Positions 32,685 to 44,875 of a DNA stretch of 64,000 nt are shown here, piece by piece; within the stretch, counting starts at the first letter, position 1; the number at the start of each line of letters is the position of its first letter. The DNA is from Branchipolynoe longqiensis (taxonomy: Eukaryota > Annelida > Polychaeta > Phyllodocida > Polynoidae), in the NCBI GenBank assembly GCA_030323885.1, contig CM059193.1, forward strand, positions 59,788,042 through 59,852,041. The letters are read 5' to 3'. The notes below the pieces were generated by a model. The model searched no databases and had not been told where the DNA came from. It saw only the letters and a program-made list of their open reading frames with translations. The position numbers and the translations under genes were made by a program.

Positions 32685-32934
32685 CTATATGAAGGCAGTG
32701 TCGGTCTTTGTGCAGATTAATCCTTTGAAGACAGGTAGTAATAATATACAGGTATATTAATTTCCCAATGTACAAGCCTTCTAGATTTAGCTAATCCAAT
32801 GTGCAATCGATGACGGGAGCCTCTTGCTTCAGATCACTGAGGAGGTTGATCTGTGTAATGTACAGAGGGGAATCGACATAGTACAATGTAGCAAGAGCGC
32901 GCACACAATCTATAAGGCCCATCTGTATGGGCTG

Positions 32935-33755
32935 AATATACCTGCTGGATAGACTGATGTGCAGACTGAATATGTTCTGAATATGGCTCCCGCAGACACT
33001 GAATGTACCCAATGTGTAGACATACTGAATATACCTGCTGGGTAAACTGAAGGCTCGTGCGTATAGTGAATGTACCTAATGTGTAGAGATACTGAATATC
33101 CCTGTCTCATGTATTGGATGTGAATACTGAATATGTCTCCTGTGTGGATTTAATGTTTCGTGTGTATACTGAATGTCTCCTGTGAAGACTGAATATGGCT
33201 CATGTGTAAACTGAATATGTATCATGTATGATTAATCACTGAATATAGCTCATTTGTATACTGAATATGTATCCTGTATACACTGTAGGTATCATGTGTA
33301 GGGTGAATGTGTATCATGTGTATACTGAAGGTGTCCCGTGTGTAGACTTAATGTCTCCCGCTGTGCCTTGTGCAGACTGAATATGTCTCCTGTGCAGACT
33401 GAATATGTATCATATGTAGACTGACTATGTATCCTGTATACACTGCATTGTATCCTGAATAGACTGAATATGTATCATGGGTAGACTGAATATATCGCAT
33501 TCATAGGTGAATATGTATCATGTGTAGACTGAATATGTCACCAGAGTAGACTGCATTTGTATCATTATGTACACTGAATATGTATCATGTGTATGGTGAA
33601 TATGTAGCACATGTATACTGTCTATGTATCATATGTAGGGTGAATATGTATCATGTGTATACTGAATATGTAGCATGTGTAGGGTGAATATGTATCATGT
33701 GCATACTGAATATGTCTCCTGCATAGGGTGTACACTGAATATCGGTGCACCCCTC
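32935..33755. repeat. about 22-bp degenerate minisatellite
   Basis: Units like gactgaatatgtatcatgtg plus ta vary between 20 and 40 bp. More regular after 33400. Confidence 0.8.
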
Positions 33756-33760
33756 TCTAT

Positions 33761-34276
33761 AGGCACTGTCACACTACGATGTATGGCGGCGGCATGTGTG
33801 TAACGTGTTAAAATAATTTGAAACTAAAAATAGGTCGAGATACGGCGACCTACACCGACCTACGCCGACCTATGCCAAGCGTACTTGACCTATGCCCTAC
33901 CTCTACGTAACCTATGACGCCGTATGCTGACTGTTGGTCAAAATTTGCATAGGTCGGCATATGCTAAGGCCATACGTCGTAGTGTGACAGACACCCAATA
34001 CACTGGGAATATGCTTGCTGTACGCTCGCATTATGCTAGGGGTATGCCAGGCATGTTAGACATAAGCTAGGTGTACGCTATATACGCCAGAGATACGCGG
34101 AGGATGCAGGTTCAACATACGGCTAACCTATGCCGACCTACCCCTAACTAGACAAGCATATACAACGTATGCCCAACCTATGCGTAACCTATGAAGGCCT
34201 ATACCGACGTGTTGGTCGAAAAGCGCATACGTCGGCATACGCTAATGCCATAGGTCGTAGTGTGACAGACACCCCC
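33761..34276. mobile_element. F5 foldback-like element with two right ends
   Basis: Left end ggcactgtcacactacgatg. The first right end (cgtcgtagtgtgacagacac) is at about 33975-33994 and a second near-identical one at 34253-34276. Arms carry words such as acctacgccgacct and aggtcggcat in opposite orientation. TTAA follows at 34277-34280 and is shared with F6. Confidence 0.65.
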
Positions 34277-34280
34277 TTAA

Positions 34281-34769
34281 GGTCCGGTCACATACACGTT
34301 AGTGGATGTAGTTGAATGTAGTGGAGGCTATGTGGGTGAACGTAGTTGAACGTAGTTCAACGTATGGGCATCCATACTTCTCCGTCAGGCTAACTTGGTA
34401 ATCACATGAGTGGGCCGTGAGTTCCGATTTAATCTTTAGACATGTTCAAAAGAGGGCTATGTAAGAGGCTGGCACACCGCTCCATACTCTTAATGTATTC
34501 TAACATACTCTAGCGTAATCTAGCGTATTCTAGCATACTTTAGCATACTTGGACATAGTTTAACGTAGTTGACCGTAGTGGAGGCTAACATACGTTGAAC
34601 ATAGTTGAATGTAGTTGAACATGGTTGAACTTAGTTGACTGTAGTTGAACATACAAGCATCCATGCCGTAACATATTTATCCATGACAAAACGTACTTAC
34701 ACCACGTTTAACCCACGTTATTATATCCTATGTTCAACTACGTTCATTAACTTGTATGTGACCAGGGCT
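34281..34769. mobile_element. F6 foldback-like element
   Basis: Left end ggtccggtcacatacacgtt directly after TTAA; right end gtatgtgaccagggct. Arms of gtagttgaacgtagttcaac-type words, and a CATG-centred palindrome at about 34434-34455 (tttagacatgttcaaaag). Same subfamily as F4. Confidence 0.65.
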
Positions 34770-35016
34770 TGTGTGTTTGGAGCGGGTTTGGCTGAATTGA
34801 TTGGCAATAACATTTGATCACCATTTGCCTATATATATGCACATATCGCAATACCACGTGGGCCGGCAACGCTGTGCTCTAGATATAGTATCATACGTGG
34901 CTGATACAAGCATGGGACATCGGAGTAGCCTGTTTGTATTCACATCGTGCATTATTTACAGATATATCCCAATATGCCCAGGTCATAGCTCTCTAATGGC
35001 TAGAAAATAATATAAG

Positions 35017-35245
35017 ACTCCACCTGTGAAGGTGTGGGTCATCCTATCGATCCTGATCAGTGGACCCATTTGCAGTTTGTGTTATTTCCCGGTCCAACCA
35101 GTGGTCCACTACTGGTTCATCAAAGGCTGTGGTATGTGCTGTCCTGTCTGTGGGAAAGTGCATATAAAAGACCCCTTGCTGCTTATCAGAAAGAGTAGCC
35201 TATGTGGTGGCAGCAGGTTTCCTTCAAAGAAATATGTCAGAATGG
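35017..35245 (+). mobile_element. SINE-D fragment cut by M10
   Basis: From cacctgtgaaggtgtgggtc through cccttgctgcttatcagaaa to atgtcagaatgg, where M10 begins. Confidence 0.65.
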
Positions 35246-35635
35246 CAAAGACCCTATAATACTAAGACGGCTCACTCAGCCTGTACAGTGTAATCAAAAT
35301 GATCAAACCCACCACTTGCTGCACTGGCTGTTCTCTTGGTTAGACAGTTGGTATATTATATGTATAAATGTATATATGAATGTGAAAGATGTGTGATGAT
35401 GGCGATGATGATGATGATGATGAAGCTGGTGATGATGTGTCTTTGTTCATAGCAATTTCATAGTGATGTGTATTCATACTTAACTATCTCATAATACAAT
35501 ATAATTGTATGTGTTTACATGTAAAACACCAACCAGCAGCTGGGCTGATCAAACCCACCACAAGGTGGCACTGCAAAATTTACATTACCATGGGAGAGGT
35601 AGGGAGTGAGCCGTCTTAGTATTATAGGGTCTTTG
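35246..35635. mobile_element. M10 MITE with perfect 32-bp inverted repeats (390 bp)
   Basis: Left caaagaccctataatactaa and onward; the right end is the exact reverse complement. A second inverted pair inside (tgatcaaacccaccac) is in direct orientation. A gatgatgatgat run lies at about 35397-35420. Non-coding. Perfect ends suggest recent movement. No target duplication was clear. Confidence 0.75.
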
Positions 35636-36673
35636 GTAGTGGTGTGTCAGGGCCTTTACGTAGTTTAATGGTTACCGGATTAGCTTGAAGCATGAGAGTT
35701 TGCCTCCTGCACTAGGTGAACTACTTCTCACTTGCACCTCTTGCACAACACTGCTGTAAGCATACACACACAGTGTAAGTTCAACGACTTATTACTCCAC
35801 CTATCAGACCCACACACACACACCTCATTTTAACATATACAATATAGTCAAACACAATTTTATTGATTATTGTTAAGCAGCCATGGTTATGACTTACAAG
35901 AAAAAGTTGAAAAATAAGTTGAAAACAAGTTTGGCTACATGTATGGTGTCAATGTGTAAATTTTCACATATTCACTCTAGCGCAAAATCATACAATTATA
36001 ATTTTGATATCTTATGTGGGATCAATTCAATGTAGAACTGCTAATATACCTAATACACAGAGGCTACAGTACTTATTTGACTTGCTATCGATAAAACAGA
36101 CTTAATTATCAGCATCGTAACGTAGAGACCAAATATGTTGTGCACAGTTTTGAATATACATTATTTTGTATACATTATGATGTGGTATAGATACTTTTTA
36201 TTGGTAGACATGATAAAGTATATACCTTATATTGTAAACAATGTGGTATAGTACATATATACTATGTTTTAGACAATATGGTATAGATTATATCGTAGAC
36301 AATATAAATCAAGGTTTTCCAGGAGGGTAGAAAGGAAAGGAAGACCCTTATGGGTTGATAACTTGTGTTTCCTCTTGACAGGGGCAATCCTGTCATATCG
36401 TAACCAACAACTTTTAAAGTATAGTGCTTAGGTCACAGTTGGCTCTAAAGTACCAGAAAACGCCAGTGGTGGCGCCACCGTAGCCCTGAAGTCCCGCAGC
36501 GTATGAGTAGGGAGCCTAGCAGGTAGCGCATTGATTCATAATTAAATACAATTATCGATTAGAAAATTGGTTAAATAAATAATAACTCCTGCCGAAGAGC
36601 TATACCTGTATAATAGTATGCCAACTAAATAGTATAATTATATACCTTTTATACCGTCTATTCTAAGGTAATA
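35636..36673. other. no gene recognised
   Basis: A SINE-A-like head relic (about 35655, gtagtttaatggttaccgga). The rest is AT-rich, with a loosely repeated tggtata motif near 36180-36300. Confidence 0.35.
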
Positions 36674-36976
36674 GGCCTGTCACACTACGACGTAAGGAGG
36701 TAACATAAGCCAACGTAGGTGAATTTTGGTCATTACATTGAGGTACGTCGAGTTATGTCATGCTTACGTTGGACTGACGTCGATTTACATCGAGTTATGT
36801 CAGGTTACGTCAAATTACGTCAGCGTGCGTCCAAGTTTTGGACATGTCCAAAACTTTTGACGTAGCTCGACGTGATGCAGTGACGTTTGGATGATGTCAC
36901 ACTCATGTTTCGACGTGTTAAATTTATTTTCACGTTGTCCCTACACTGGCGCATTATGTTGTAGTGTGACAGGGCC
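36674..36976. mobile_element. F7 foldback-like element
   Basis: Left end ggcctgtcacactacgacgt; right end gttgtagtgtgacagggcc. Arms with words like acgtcgagttatgtca in opposite orientation. Core: a perfect 24-bp CATG-centred palindrome at 36833-36856 (contains ttttggacatgtccaaaa). The clearest compact member of the family. Confidence 0.7.
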
Positions 36977-37220
36977 ATAAGCCCAACAAAGCTTCTGTGG
37001 AGAGAATATGAGTGTCTAGCCCACAACGGCAGCTTTCAGCCGAGCCTCAGCACGCAGCGCTGAGCCTCTCTCGGTTCGAATAGCCACCAGCGCACTACTC
37101 TGACGGAGATCTGCGGCTCATCCGGGCCGAGTGTTAAAATCCCCGAAGGGCTTCCCTCAGTGTGGCCCTGATACGTGCACTTAGATGCTCAGGTAATCCT
37201 GTTAGTGTTCTAATGACGGC

Positions 37221-38160
37221 TGGCAAGGGCGAGTGGGTGTGTGGGTGCGGGGAGGTGTGTGGGTGTGGGAAGGTCGGTGTGTGGGTGCGGGTAGGTGGGT
37301 GTGGGAAGGTTGGAGTGTGGGCGCGGGAGGTGGGTGGGTTTGGAAGGTTGGTGTCTGGGTGCGGGGAGATGGGTGGGTGTGTGGAGGTGGGTGTGTGGGT
37401 GCGGGTAGGTGGGTGGGTGTGGGAAGGTTGGTGTGTGGGTGCGGGAGGTGGGTGGGTTTGGAAGGTTGGTGTGTGGGTGCGGGGAGATGGGTGGGTGTGT
37501 GGAGGTGAGTGGGGTGAGGTGGTGGGTGGGGAGGTGAGAGGGTGTGGGGAGGTGGGTTGGTGCCGGGAGGTGGGTGGGTGCCGGTAGGTGGGTGGGTGGT
37601 TAGGTGAGGTGGTGGGTGCAGGGATGTGTATGGGTGTGGGGAGGTGGGTGAGTGCGCGTAGGTGGGTGGGTGCCGGGAGGTGGGGTGCGGGGAGGTGGGT
37701 GGGTGCGGCTAGGTGGTGGGTGATTCGATGTGGTGAGGACCTGGAGTGTGGGTCAGAAGATGGAGGGTAGGTGATAAGGGTGGGTGTGGGGGAGGTGATG
37801 AGATGTTGGTGGGTGCAGGGAGGTGGAGGGAGGGTGGGGTGGGTGGGTGGTGGGAGGGGGACGGAGGGAAGTGTGGGTGTGGAGTTGTGGATGTTAGATG
37901 GGGTGGTGCGGAGATGGAGGCTTGGTATGGGGAGGTGCAGGGTAGGTGTGGGGGTGATGGAAGGTGTGCAGGGTGGTTTTGGGGAGGTGGAGGATGGGGG
38001 GTGTGTGGTGAAGTGGAGCGGTGTGTGTTACTGGATGGGTGTGGGTATAAGGATCGTCGGTTAGAAGTGTGGGTGTCGGGAGGTGAAGGGTGGAGAGTGG
38101 GAGGGTGTAGCAATGTGGGAATGTGGGAATGTGGGAATGTGGGAATGTGGAATGTGAGGA
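37221..38160. repeat. G-rich minisatellite region
   Basis: Words such as ggtgggtgtgggaaggt. A 118-bp segment is duplicated (ggtgggtgggtttggaagg at 37329 and 37447). A gtgggaat run lies at 38112-38155. G-quadruplex formation on the plus strand is likely. Gly/Val/Trp-rich frames are artefacts. Confidence 0.85.
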
Positions 38161-38380
38161 GTGGGTTGAACTGTTGCGAGTAGGAAGCAGCACTAAAGAG
38201 TCGATGTGAGCGTGTGTTATAGAGGAGAAGTCGGCTGGGAGATGGGAGGTGGAGAACGGCGGGGAGGGGGGGGGAGGGGGAGGGTAGGGAGGGAAACTCT
38301 GAAGTTAGGCATATGGACGTGTAGGCCAGTTACCGAAAGATAGTAAATGCAATGATGTCTAGGCAAATTTCCCCTCAATT

Positions 38381-39232
38381 ATTTGCCTAGAGAGGTTAGG
38401 GATTTACCTAGAGAGGTTAGAGATTTACCTAGACAGGTTAGAGATTTGCCTAGACAGGTTAGAAATTTGCCTAGACATGAGAGACATTTGCCTAGAGAGG
38501 TTAGATATTTTCCTAGACAGGTTATAGATATGCCTAGACAGGTTAGAGATTTGCCTAGACCTGTTAGAGATTTGCCTAGATATGTTAGAGATTTACCTAG
38601 AGAGGTTAGATATTTGCCTAGACAGGTTAGAGATTTGCCTAGACAGGTTAGATATTTGCCTATAGAGGTTAGAGATTTGCCTAGACAGGTTAAAGATTTG
38701 CATAGATATGTTAAAGATTTGCCTAGATATGTTAGAGATATGCCTAGACAGGTTAGAGATTTGCCTAGACAGGTTAGTGAGTTGCCTAGACAGGTTAGAG
38801 ATTTGCGTAGACATGTTAGAGATTTGCCTAGACATGATAGAGATTTGCCTAGAGAGGTTAGAGATTTGCCTAGACCAGTTAGAGATTTGCCTAGACATGA
38901 TAGAGATTTGCCTAGACATGATAGAGATTTGCCTAGACAGGTTAGAGATTTGCCTAGACAGGTTAGATATTTTCCTAGACAGGTTCGAGATTTGCCTAGA
39001 CAGGTTAGAGATTTGCCTAGACAGGTTACAGATTTGCCTAGACAGGTCTCAGATTTTCCTAGACATGTTCGAGATTTGCCTACACAGGTTAGAGATTTGC
39101 CTAGATAGGTTAGGGATTTGCCTAGAGAGGTTAGAGATTTGCCTAGACAGGTTAGAGATTTCCATAGACCAGTTAGAGATTTGCCTAGACACGTTAGAGA
39201 TTTGCCTAGACAGGACAGCGATTTTGGTTAGA
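38381..39232. repeat. 21-bp minisatellite, about 40 units
   Basis: Unit tttgcctagacaggttagag plus a. Because 21 is divisible by 3, three frames stay open through most of the array (LPRQVRD on plus, NLSRQIS on minus). There is no Kozak, intron or family evidence for a protein. Confidence 0.92.
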
Positions 39233-39351
39233 CATTAACATCATCACCGCAGTACCTGGTGATATCAATGTGACGCACTAAAGCCTACTTAGGCTTGTGA
39301 CAATTGCGCTATGGTGGTGCAAATCTGCATAGATTAACAAGACTTCCCATT

Positions 39352-40618
39352 GAAGCCCATTCATAAAGAAATAATTGTTTTACTAAATTGCAGTATTTTG
39401 TCTGGGACTATCATCGAAATGCATCTTTTATTCACCTCATTAATTTTGCATATATTTTATATATTGTGAATAAGGTTATCATTTAAAAACTTTAGATTTT
39501 AATTGACAATTATACTTATAGCTAATCGCTTGCTGTTTTAGGATTTTATTATTGTTAATAGCATCCATTAAATAATCTCAATGTAAACCTGGGACAATGC
39601 GCATGGCATATGGTAAGTGGGTAGCGAAACATTGGATTCATGTTTTTCTCAATGACTGAATTGATTAGCAGGCAGAGGCACTTTTCATTTATAATAGGTT
39701 ACATATTGGCTATGCGGGTAATGCAGGACCTATCTGCTAAAATACCTCAGGGAGTTTGATGCCCCTGCCTTGCAAATTTATAAACCACTTCCTTGTGGTA
39801 TAGGTTCTTGATAGAACCAAATGCTAAGGGAGCAAACCCTAACAGAAAACCATGCTTCCATGGCATCATTAAGGGCGGTGATGAAGGGAACTCCCAACAT
39901 CCCCCGGCCAGCTACTGCAAGGACAAATAGTTTGTGCCTGTCTTGACGTGTTCTTGCCGGTGTGAGACCTCTATTTGCTCCCCAAGAGAGTGCTGCTAGT
40001 AACTTGCAAAAGCCAGTAACACTTCAACACTTTGCAAGCAGCTTTTATGAAATGCACAACCACGCGAAATAGCGGCGGTTAAGAAATAATAGCAGTCTTT
40101 GTCGCATTGCGCCCGACAGCATGATGATGATGATGATTGGCTATGAATAATGAACATGTAATGATAGCCATCCATTCCAGGGCCATAGCTAGCAGGTGGC
40201 TCGCCTCTTTGTCGTCACTACCGCTATACATTCTAGCTATGATTCGTAAAAGAACGACACAAAATCATAGCACAGATACAAAGTCTTTATTTGCAGGTGG
40301 AGTGAAGCAGCTAAGGCCAGTACAAATGAGAAAAAAAGGTTGTCGTAGAGTGGGTGGGTGGAAAACGAATACATGGTAAAGGAGTGGCCCAGTGGACTAT
40401 ATGCCATGTGTGTTGTTTAGGATTCTGATGACATTATTTACTGGATGCTATTAAAAATAATAAAATAATACAACGGCAAGCGATTAGCCATAACGGTCAA
40501 TTAAAATAAAAATCGTTAATATATGGCACATTAATTAGGTGAATATAAAATGTATTTTGATGATAGTTCCGGACAAAGTGCTGGAATTTACTATAATACA
40601 AATTGATAAATGGGCTTA
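39352..40618. repeat. large inverted repeat with an RTE-tail repeat in the loop
   Basis: The left arm (39352-39625) and the reverse complement of the right arm (40384-40618) match along their length with moderate divergence; for example, ctaatcgcttgctgtt against ctaatcgcttgccgtt. The loop holds the RTE-tail repeat at 39745-40138. Either two copies of one repeat lie in opposite orientation, or the whole is a foldback element. Confidence 0.55.
39745..40138 (+). mobile_element. RTE-tail repeat
   Basis: Same order as 20776-21175 (accacttccttgtggtatag, tgttcttgccggtgtgagac, tcgcattgcgcccgacagc) and a gatgatgatgatgatt tail at 40121-40138. Confidence 0.55.
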
Positions 40619-40839
40619 AGTGCAATGTTGCACATTGACCAGTTGTTGATAAGTGAGGGGGGCATCAACGATGGCAGAGGATAAGATGTACAGGCCCACA
40701 TGAGAATCGGGAGGACAGACAGTGGACTCGTCCATCCACTCAAAGAAGATTCCAAAACACACTAACAGGGGGTGGCCGGGTCATTCCCACCGAATCAGAC
40801 ACAATGTTGACATTGTGATCATCTTAAGTAACGCCATTC

Positions 40840-40877
<38 letters not shown>

Positions 40878-40878
<1 letters not shown>

Positions 40879-41132
40879 GAGCCTGTCTGAAAAGGTGATT
40901 TTTTATTTTTGTTGTCCATTGTAACGATTGACACAAAACAAAACAGAAACGGTTACACTGAAAACACAAGGACATTTTCTTCAAATCAATATGTATTCTA
41001 TTGGCATTATGAAACACCATGTTCAAAACAAATCAGTTTATCCTGAGCAAATGCATAAGCAGATAGTATGGTAATCGTTACAATGGACAAAGTTTTGTCG
41101 CTTATTGCTTACCACCTTTTGAGACAGTCTCA
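40878..41132. mobile_element. M3 MITE (mariner-like ends)
   Basis: Ends tgagcctgtctgaaaaggtg and reversed tgagactgtctcaaaaggtg, flanked by TA-rich DNA, so a TA target duplication is likely (Tc1/mariner type). A second copy lies at 51341-51603. Non-coding. Confidence 0.7.
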
Positions 41133-41210
41133 TATATATATATATATATGCCATCAGTGGGAAAGTGTGAGTGGTAGGGTGAGGTGAGAGATTGGTTACA
41201 AGTTTATTTG

Positions 41211-41527
41211 GTTGTTTCTTGTTTTACATGCTAGCACCATCTAAGGTCATATAAGGATGGGTACAGACATGTGACAGTGCACATTCATTGCAACTTTATA
41301 GCGCTGCCCCACCAGGAAATCAGGCCACCTGCACCATGACCCCATATCCCAATATATCCTGACACTGAGTTAACCAGTCCTTGCACTATCCTATTAATGC
41401 CGAACCCCAGGCTTGGAAGTGACAAGTATCAATTTTAAAGTCATTGGGTTTGACTCGACTGGGAACCGTACTCCCGACCTTTCGCACGCGAGGCCGGCGC
41501 TCTACCGACTAGGCCACTGCACCCGGT
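41211..41527 (-). mobile_element. SINE-B copy
   Basis: Minus-strand copy with B-box-like ggttcccagtcgagtc and a different head end (gtgcagtggcctagtcggta); tail near 41211. Confidence 0.65.
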
Positions 41528-42234
41528 CACGTGTACTTAGCAAGAATGTCACGTGACGCAGTCAAGAAGCTGAAAGCAGAACTGCCACGATTGGTTTCAA
41601 ACAGTTGAGGTAGGCAACGGCAGCAATATAATAAATCCCTGCCACATGTTTCAAAGTGATGAATAGTGCCAGATTAGAAGATTTGAAAGGCATAACTTCC
41701 AGCTTTGAGTGATTCTTTCATCAGAAAGCAATCAGTGTTCCAATTCCCTGAGTCATCTGTCTGCTCGTGACGATGCCAATGCTTAGATATTCGTGGCAGC
41801 TTATTTTCATTAATAGCCAAGTCAGACTATATTTTATTCTATTAGATCGAATGTTCCAGAGTCCGATGCCTTTGAATTTCTCCCATTTACTGAACTAAAT
41901 ATATTAGCTTCACCATTATAATCTTCCTTATATTAGTGTGAACGAAATGTTATTCGAAATGACTAACTTATGATGTATTAAAAATGCAAACATGTACATT
42001 TCATGTTGGTGTGCTTTTTTAAAACTCTGAGCGCATAGGCTTCAGCAGTAATAGGGTATATTTAGGAAGCACCAAATGCTTAGGAACATTTTAAAACAAG
42101 TCAACTTTGAAAGACATGAACCTGACATTCATTTCACAACTTTGATTACATCCATCATGTTATGTTGGTCCCGTTCAAAGTTCTGGCATTGCATTAGTAA
42201 CTGATGGGGACTGATGTGTGCTTGTCTGGTGCGG
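41528..42234. other. spacer with an M1 remnant
   Basis: 41880-42080 carries diverged reverse M1 words (ctgagcgcataggcttcagc). No other feature. Confidence 0.35.
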
Positions 42235-44478
42235 CTTACTAACTCATTGTGTCTGCTGCATCTTACTAACTCATTGTGTCTGCTGCATCTTACTAACTCA
42301 TTGTGTCTGCTGCATCTTACTAACTCATTGTGTCTGCTGCGTCTTACTAACTCATTTTGTCTGCTGCGTCTTACTAACTCATTGCGTCTGCTGCATCTTA
42401 CTAACTCATTGTGTCTGCTGCATCTTACTAACTCATTGTGTCTGCTGCATCTTACTAACTCATTGTGTCTGCTGCATCTTACTAACTCATTGTGTCTGCT
42501 GCATCTTACTAACTCATTGTGTCTGCTGCGTCTTACTAACTCATTTTGTCTGCTGCGTCTTACTAACTCATTGGGTCTGCTGCGTCTTACTAACTCATTG
42601 TGTCTGCTGCATCTTACTAACTCATTGTGTCTGCTGCATCTTACTAACTCATTGTGTCTGCTGCATCTTACTAACTCATTGTGTATGATGCGTCTTACTA
42701 ACTCATTTTGTCTGCTGCATCTTACTAACTCATTGTGTCTGCTGCGTCTTACTAATGCCTTGTGTTTGCTGAGTCTTACTAACTCATTGTGATTGATGTG
42801 TCTTAGTAACTCATGGTGTCTGCTGCATCTTACTAACTCGTTGTGTCTGCGGTGTCTTACTAACATCTTGTGTTTGCTGATTCTTACTAACTCACTGTGT
42901 CTGCTGAATCTTACTAACTCATTGTGTCTGCTGCATCTTACTAATGCCTTGTGTTTGCTGTGTCTTACTAAATCACTGTGTAGCCGTGTCTTACTAACTC
43001 ACTGTGTCTGCTGAGTCTTACTAACTCATTGTGTCTGCTGCATCTTACTAATGCCTTGTGTTTGCTGTGTCTTACTAAATCATTGTGTAGCCGTGTCTTA
43101 CTAACTCACTGTGTCTGCTGATTCTTACTAACCCATTGTGTCTGCTGCATCTTACTAATGCCTTGTGTTTGCTGTGTCTTACTAAATCATTGTGTAGCCA
43201 TGTCTTACTAACTCACTGTGTCGGCTGAGTCTTACTAACTCATGGGGTATGATGCGTCTTACTACATCCTTGTGTTTGTTGTGTCTTACTAAATCATTGT
43301 GTAGCCATGTCTTACTAACTCACTGTGTCTGCTGAGTCTTACTAACTCATGGTGTCTGATGCGTCTTACTAACGCCTTGTGTTTGCTGTGTCTTACTAAA
43401 TCATTGTGTAGCCATGTCTTACTAACTCACTGTGTCTGCTGAGTCTTACTAACTCATGGTGTATGATGCGTCTTACTAACACCTTGTGTTTGCTGTGTCT
43501 TACTAAATCACTGTGTAGCCGTGTCTTACTGACTCAATGTGTCTGCTGAGTCTTACTAACTCATGGTGTATGATGCATCTTACTAACGCCTTGTGTTTGC
43601 TGTGTCTTACTAAATCATATTGTCTGATGTGTCTTACTAACTCATGGTGTATGCTGTGTCTTACTAACACATTGTATTTGCTGAGTCTTATTAACCCATT
43701 GTGTCTGCCGCGTCTTACTAACTCCTTATGTATGTGGTGTCTTACTAACTCATGGTGTATGATGCGTCTTACTTAACACCTTGCCTTTGCTGTGTCTTAC
43801 TAACTCATTGTGTATGTTGCGTCTTACTAACTCATTGTGTGTGCTGCGTCTTACTAACTCATTGTTTGTGCTACATCTTACCAACTCCTGATGTGTTTGA
43901 CTAACTCATGGTGTATGCTGTGTCTTACTAACGCATTGTGTGTGTGAGTCTTACCAACTCATTCTGTCTGCTGCATCTTACTAAGTCCTTATGTATGCTG
44001 GATCTTTCTGACTCATTGTATCTGCTGAGTCTTACTAACTCCTGGTGTCTGCTGCATCTTACTAACTCCGTATGTCTTATGCGTCTTACTGCCTCATTGA
44101 GTCTGCTGTGTCTTACTAACTCCTTGTGTCTGCTGCATCTTACTAACTCCTTATGTCTTCTGAATCTTAATAACTCATTGTGTCAGCTGCATCTTACTAA
44201 CTCATTGTGTATGCTGCGTCTTGCTAACTCATTGTGTCTGCTGCATCTTACTAACTCATTGCGTGTGCTGTGTCTTACCAACTCCTGATGTGTCTTACTA
44301 ACTCATGGTGTATGCTGTGGCTTACTAAATCCTTTTGTCTTCTGTGTCTTACTAACTCATTGTGTCTGCTGCATCTTACTAACTCCTTATGTATTCTGCG
44401 TCTTGCTAACTCATTGTGTCTGCTGCATCTTACTAACTCATTGCATATGCTGCATCGTACTGACTCATCATGTCTGAA
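42235..44478. repeat. 27-bp minisatellite with a 107-bp higher-order repeat
   Basis: Unit ttactaactcattgtgtctg plus ctgcatc, about 83 copies. From about 42880 to 43620 the variants group into a 4-unit higher-order repeat. The marker tagcc recurs at 42981, 43088, 43195, 43302, 43409 and 43516, exactly 107 bp apart. Open frames (LTNSLCLLH on plus, NELVRCSRH on minus) arise because 27 is divisible by 3. Confidence 0.93.
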
Positions 44479-44635
44479 TAATAAGGATTGATTGCCGTTG
44501 GTTACAAAATGCCAGCAGGATAATCTCCCTTGGGCTAAAGACATGCGTCATAACGAAGACAGATCTGCGCTGGTTCCCGATCCGCTTATTGTTGAAAACC
44601 GGAAGTACTGCAGTGCCTGAATGCTTTGTTTATTG

Positions 44636-44875
44636 GTGTATTGTTGTTTTACGTCCTACCAACATATAAGGTCATATCAGGATGCATACCTACTTGTGAC
44701 AATACGCACTCATGTCAATTTTATAGTGGTGCCCCAGTGGGAAATCAGACCACAAGCACCATGACCCAATATCCCAGTCGTTCACATTATCCTGACAGTG
44801 ATCTAACCAGCCATTGCCCTATCTTATTAATGCTGAGCGAGAGGCTAGGAAGCGACAAGTATACATTTCAAAGTC
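44636..44875 (-). mobile_element. SINE-B fragment
   Basis: Tail (ttgttttacgtcctaccaac on plus) to body (agcgacaagtatacatttca); the head is missing. Confidence 0.6.

Noticed and set aside
37060..37150. Possible tRNA-like fold (ctctcggttcgaatagccac)
   Set aside because: A B-box-like word is present but no A box or stem could be paired.
38383..39238. Repeat protein with LPRQVRD units
   Set aside because: The 21-bp unit is open on both strands and in several frames; no start context, domain or exon structure.
42129..44544. Leu/Cys or Arg/His repeat proteins
   Set aside because: The 27-bp unit explains the open frames; frames break whenever a unit loses a base.
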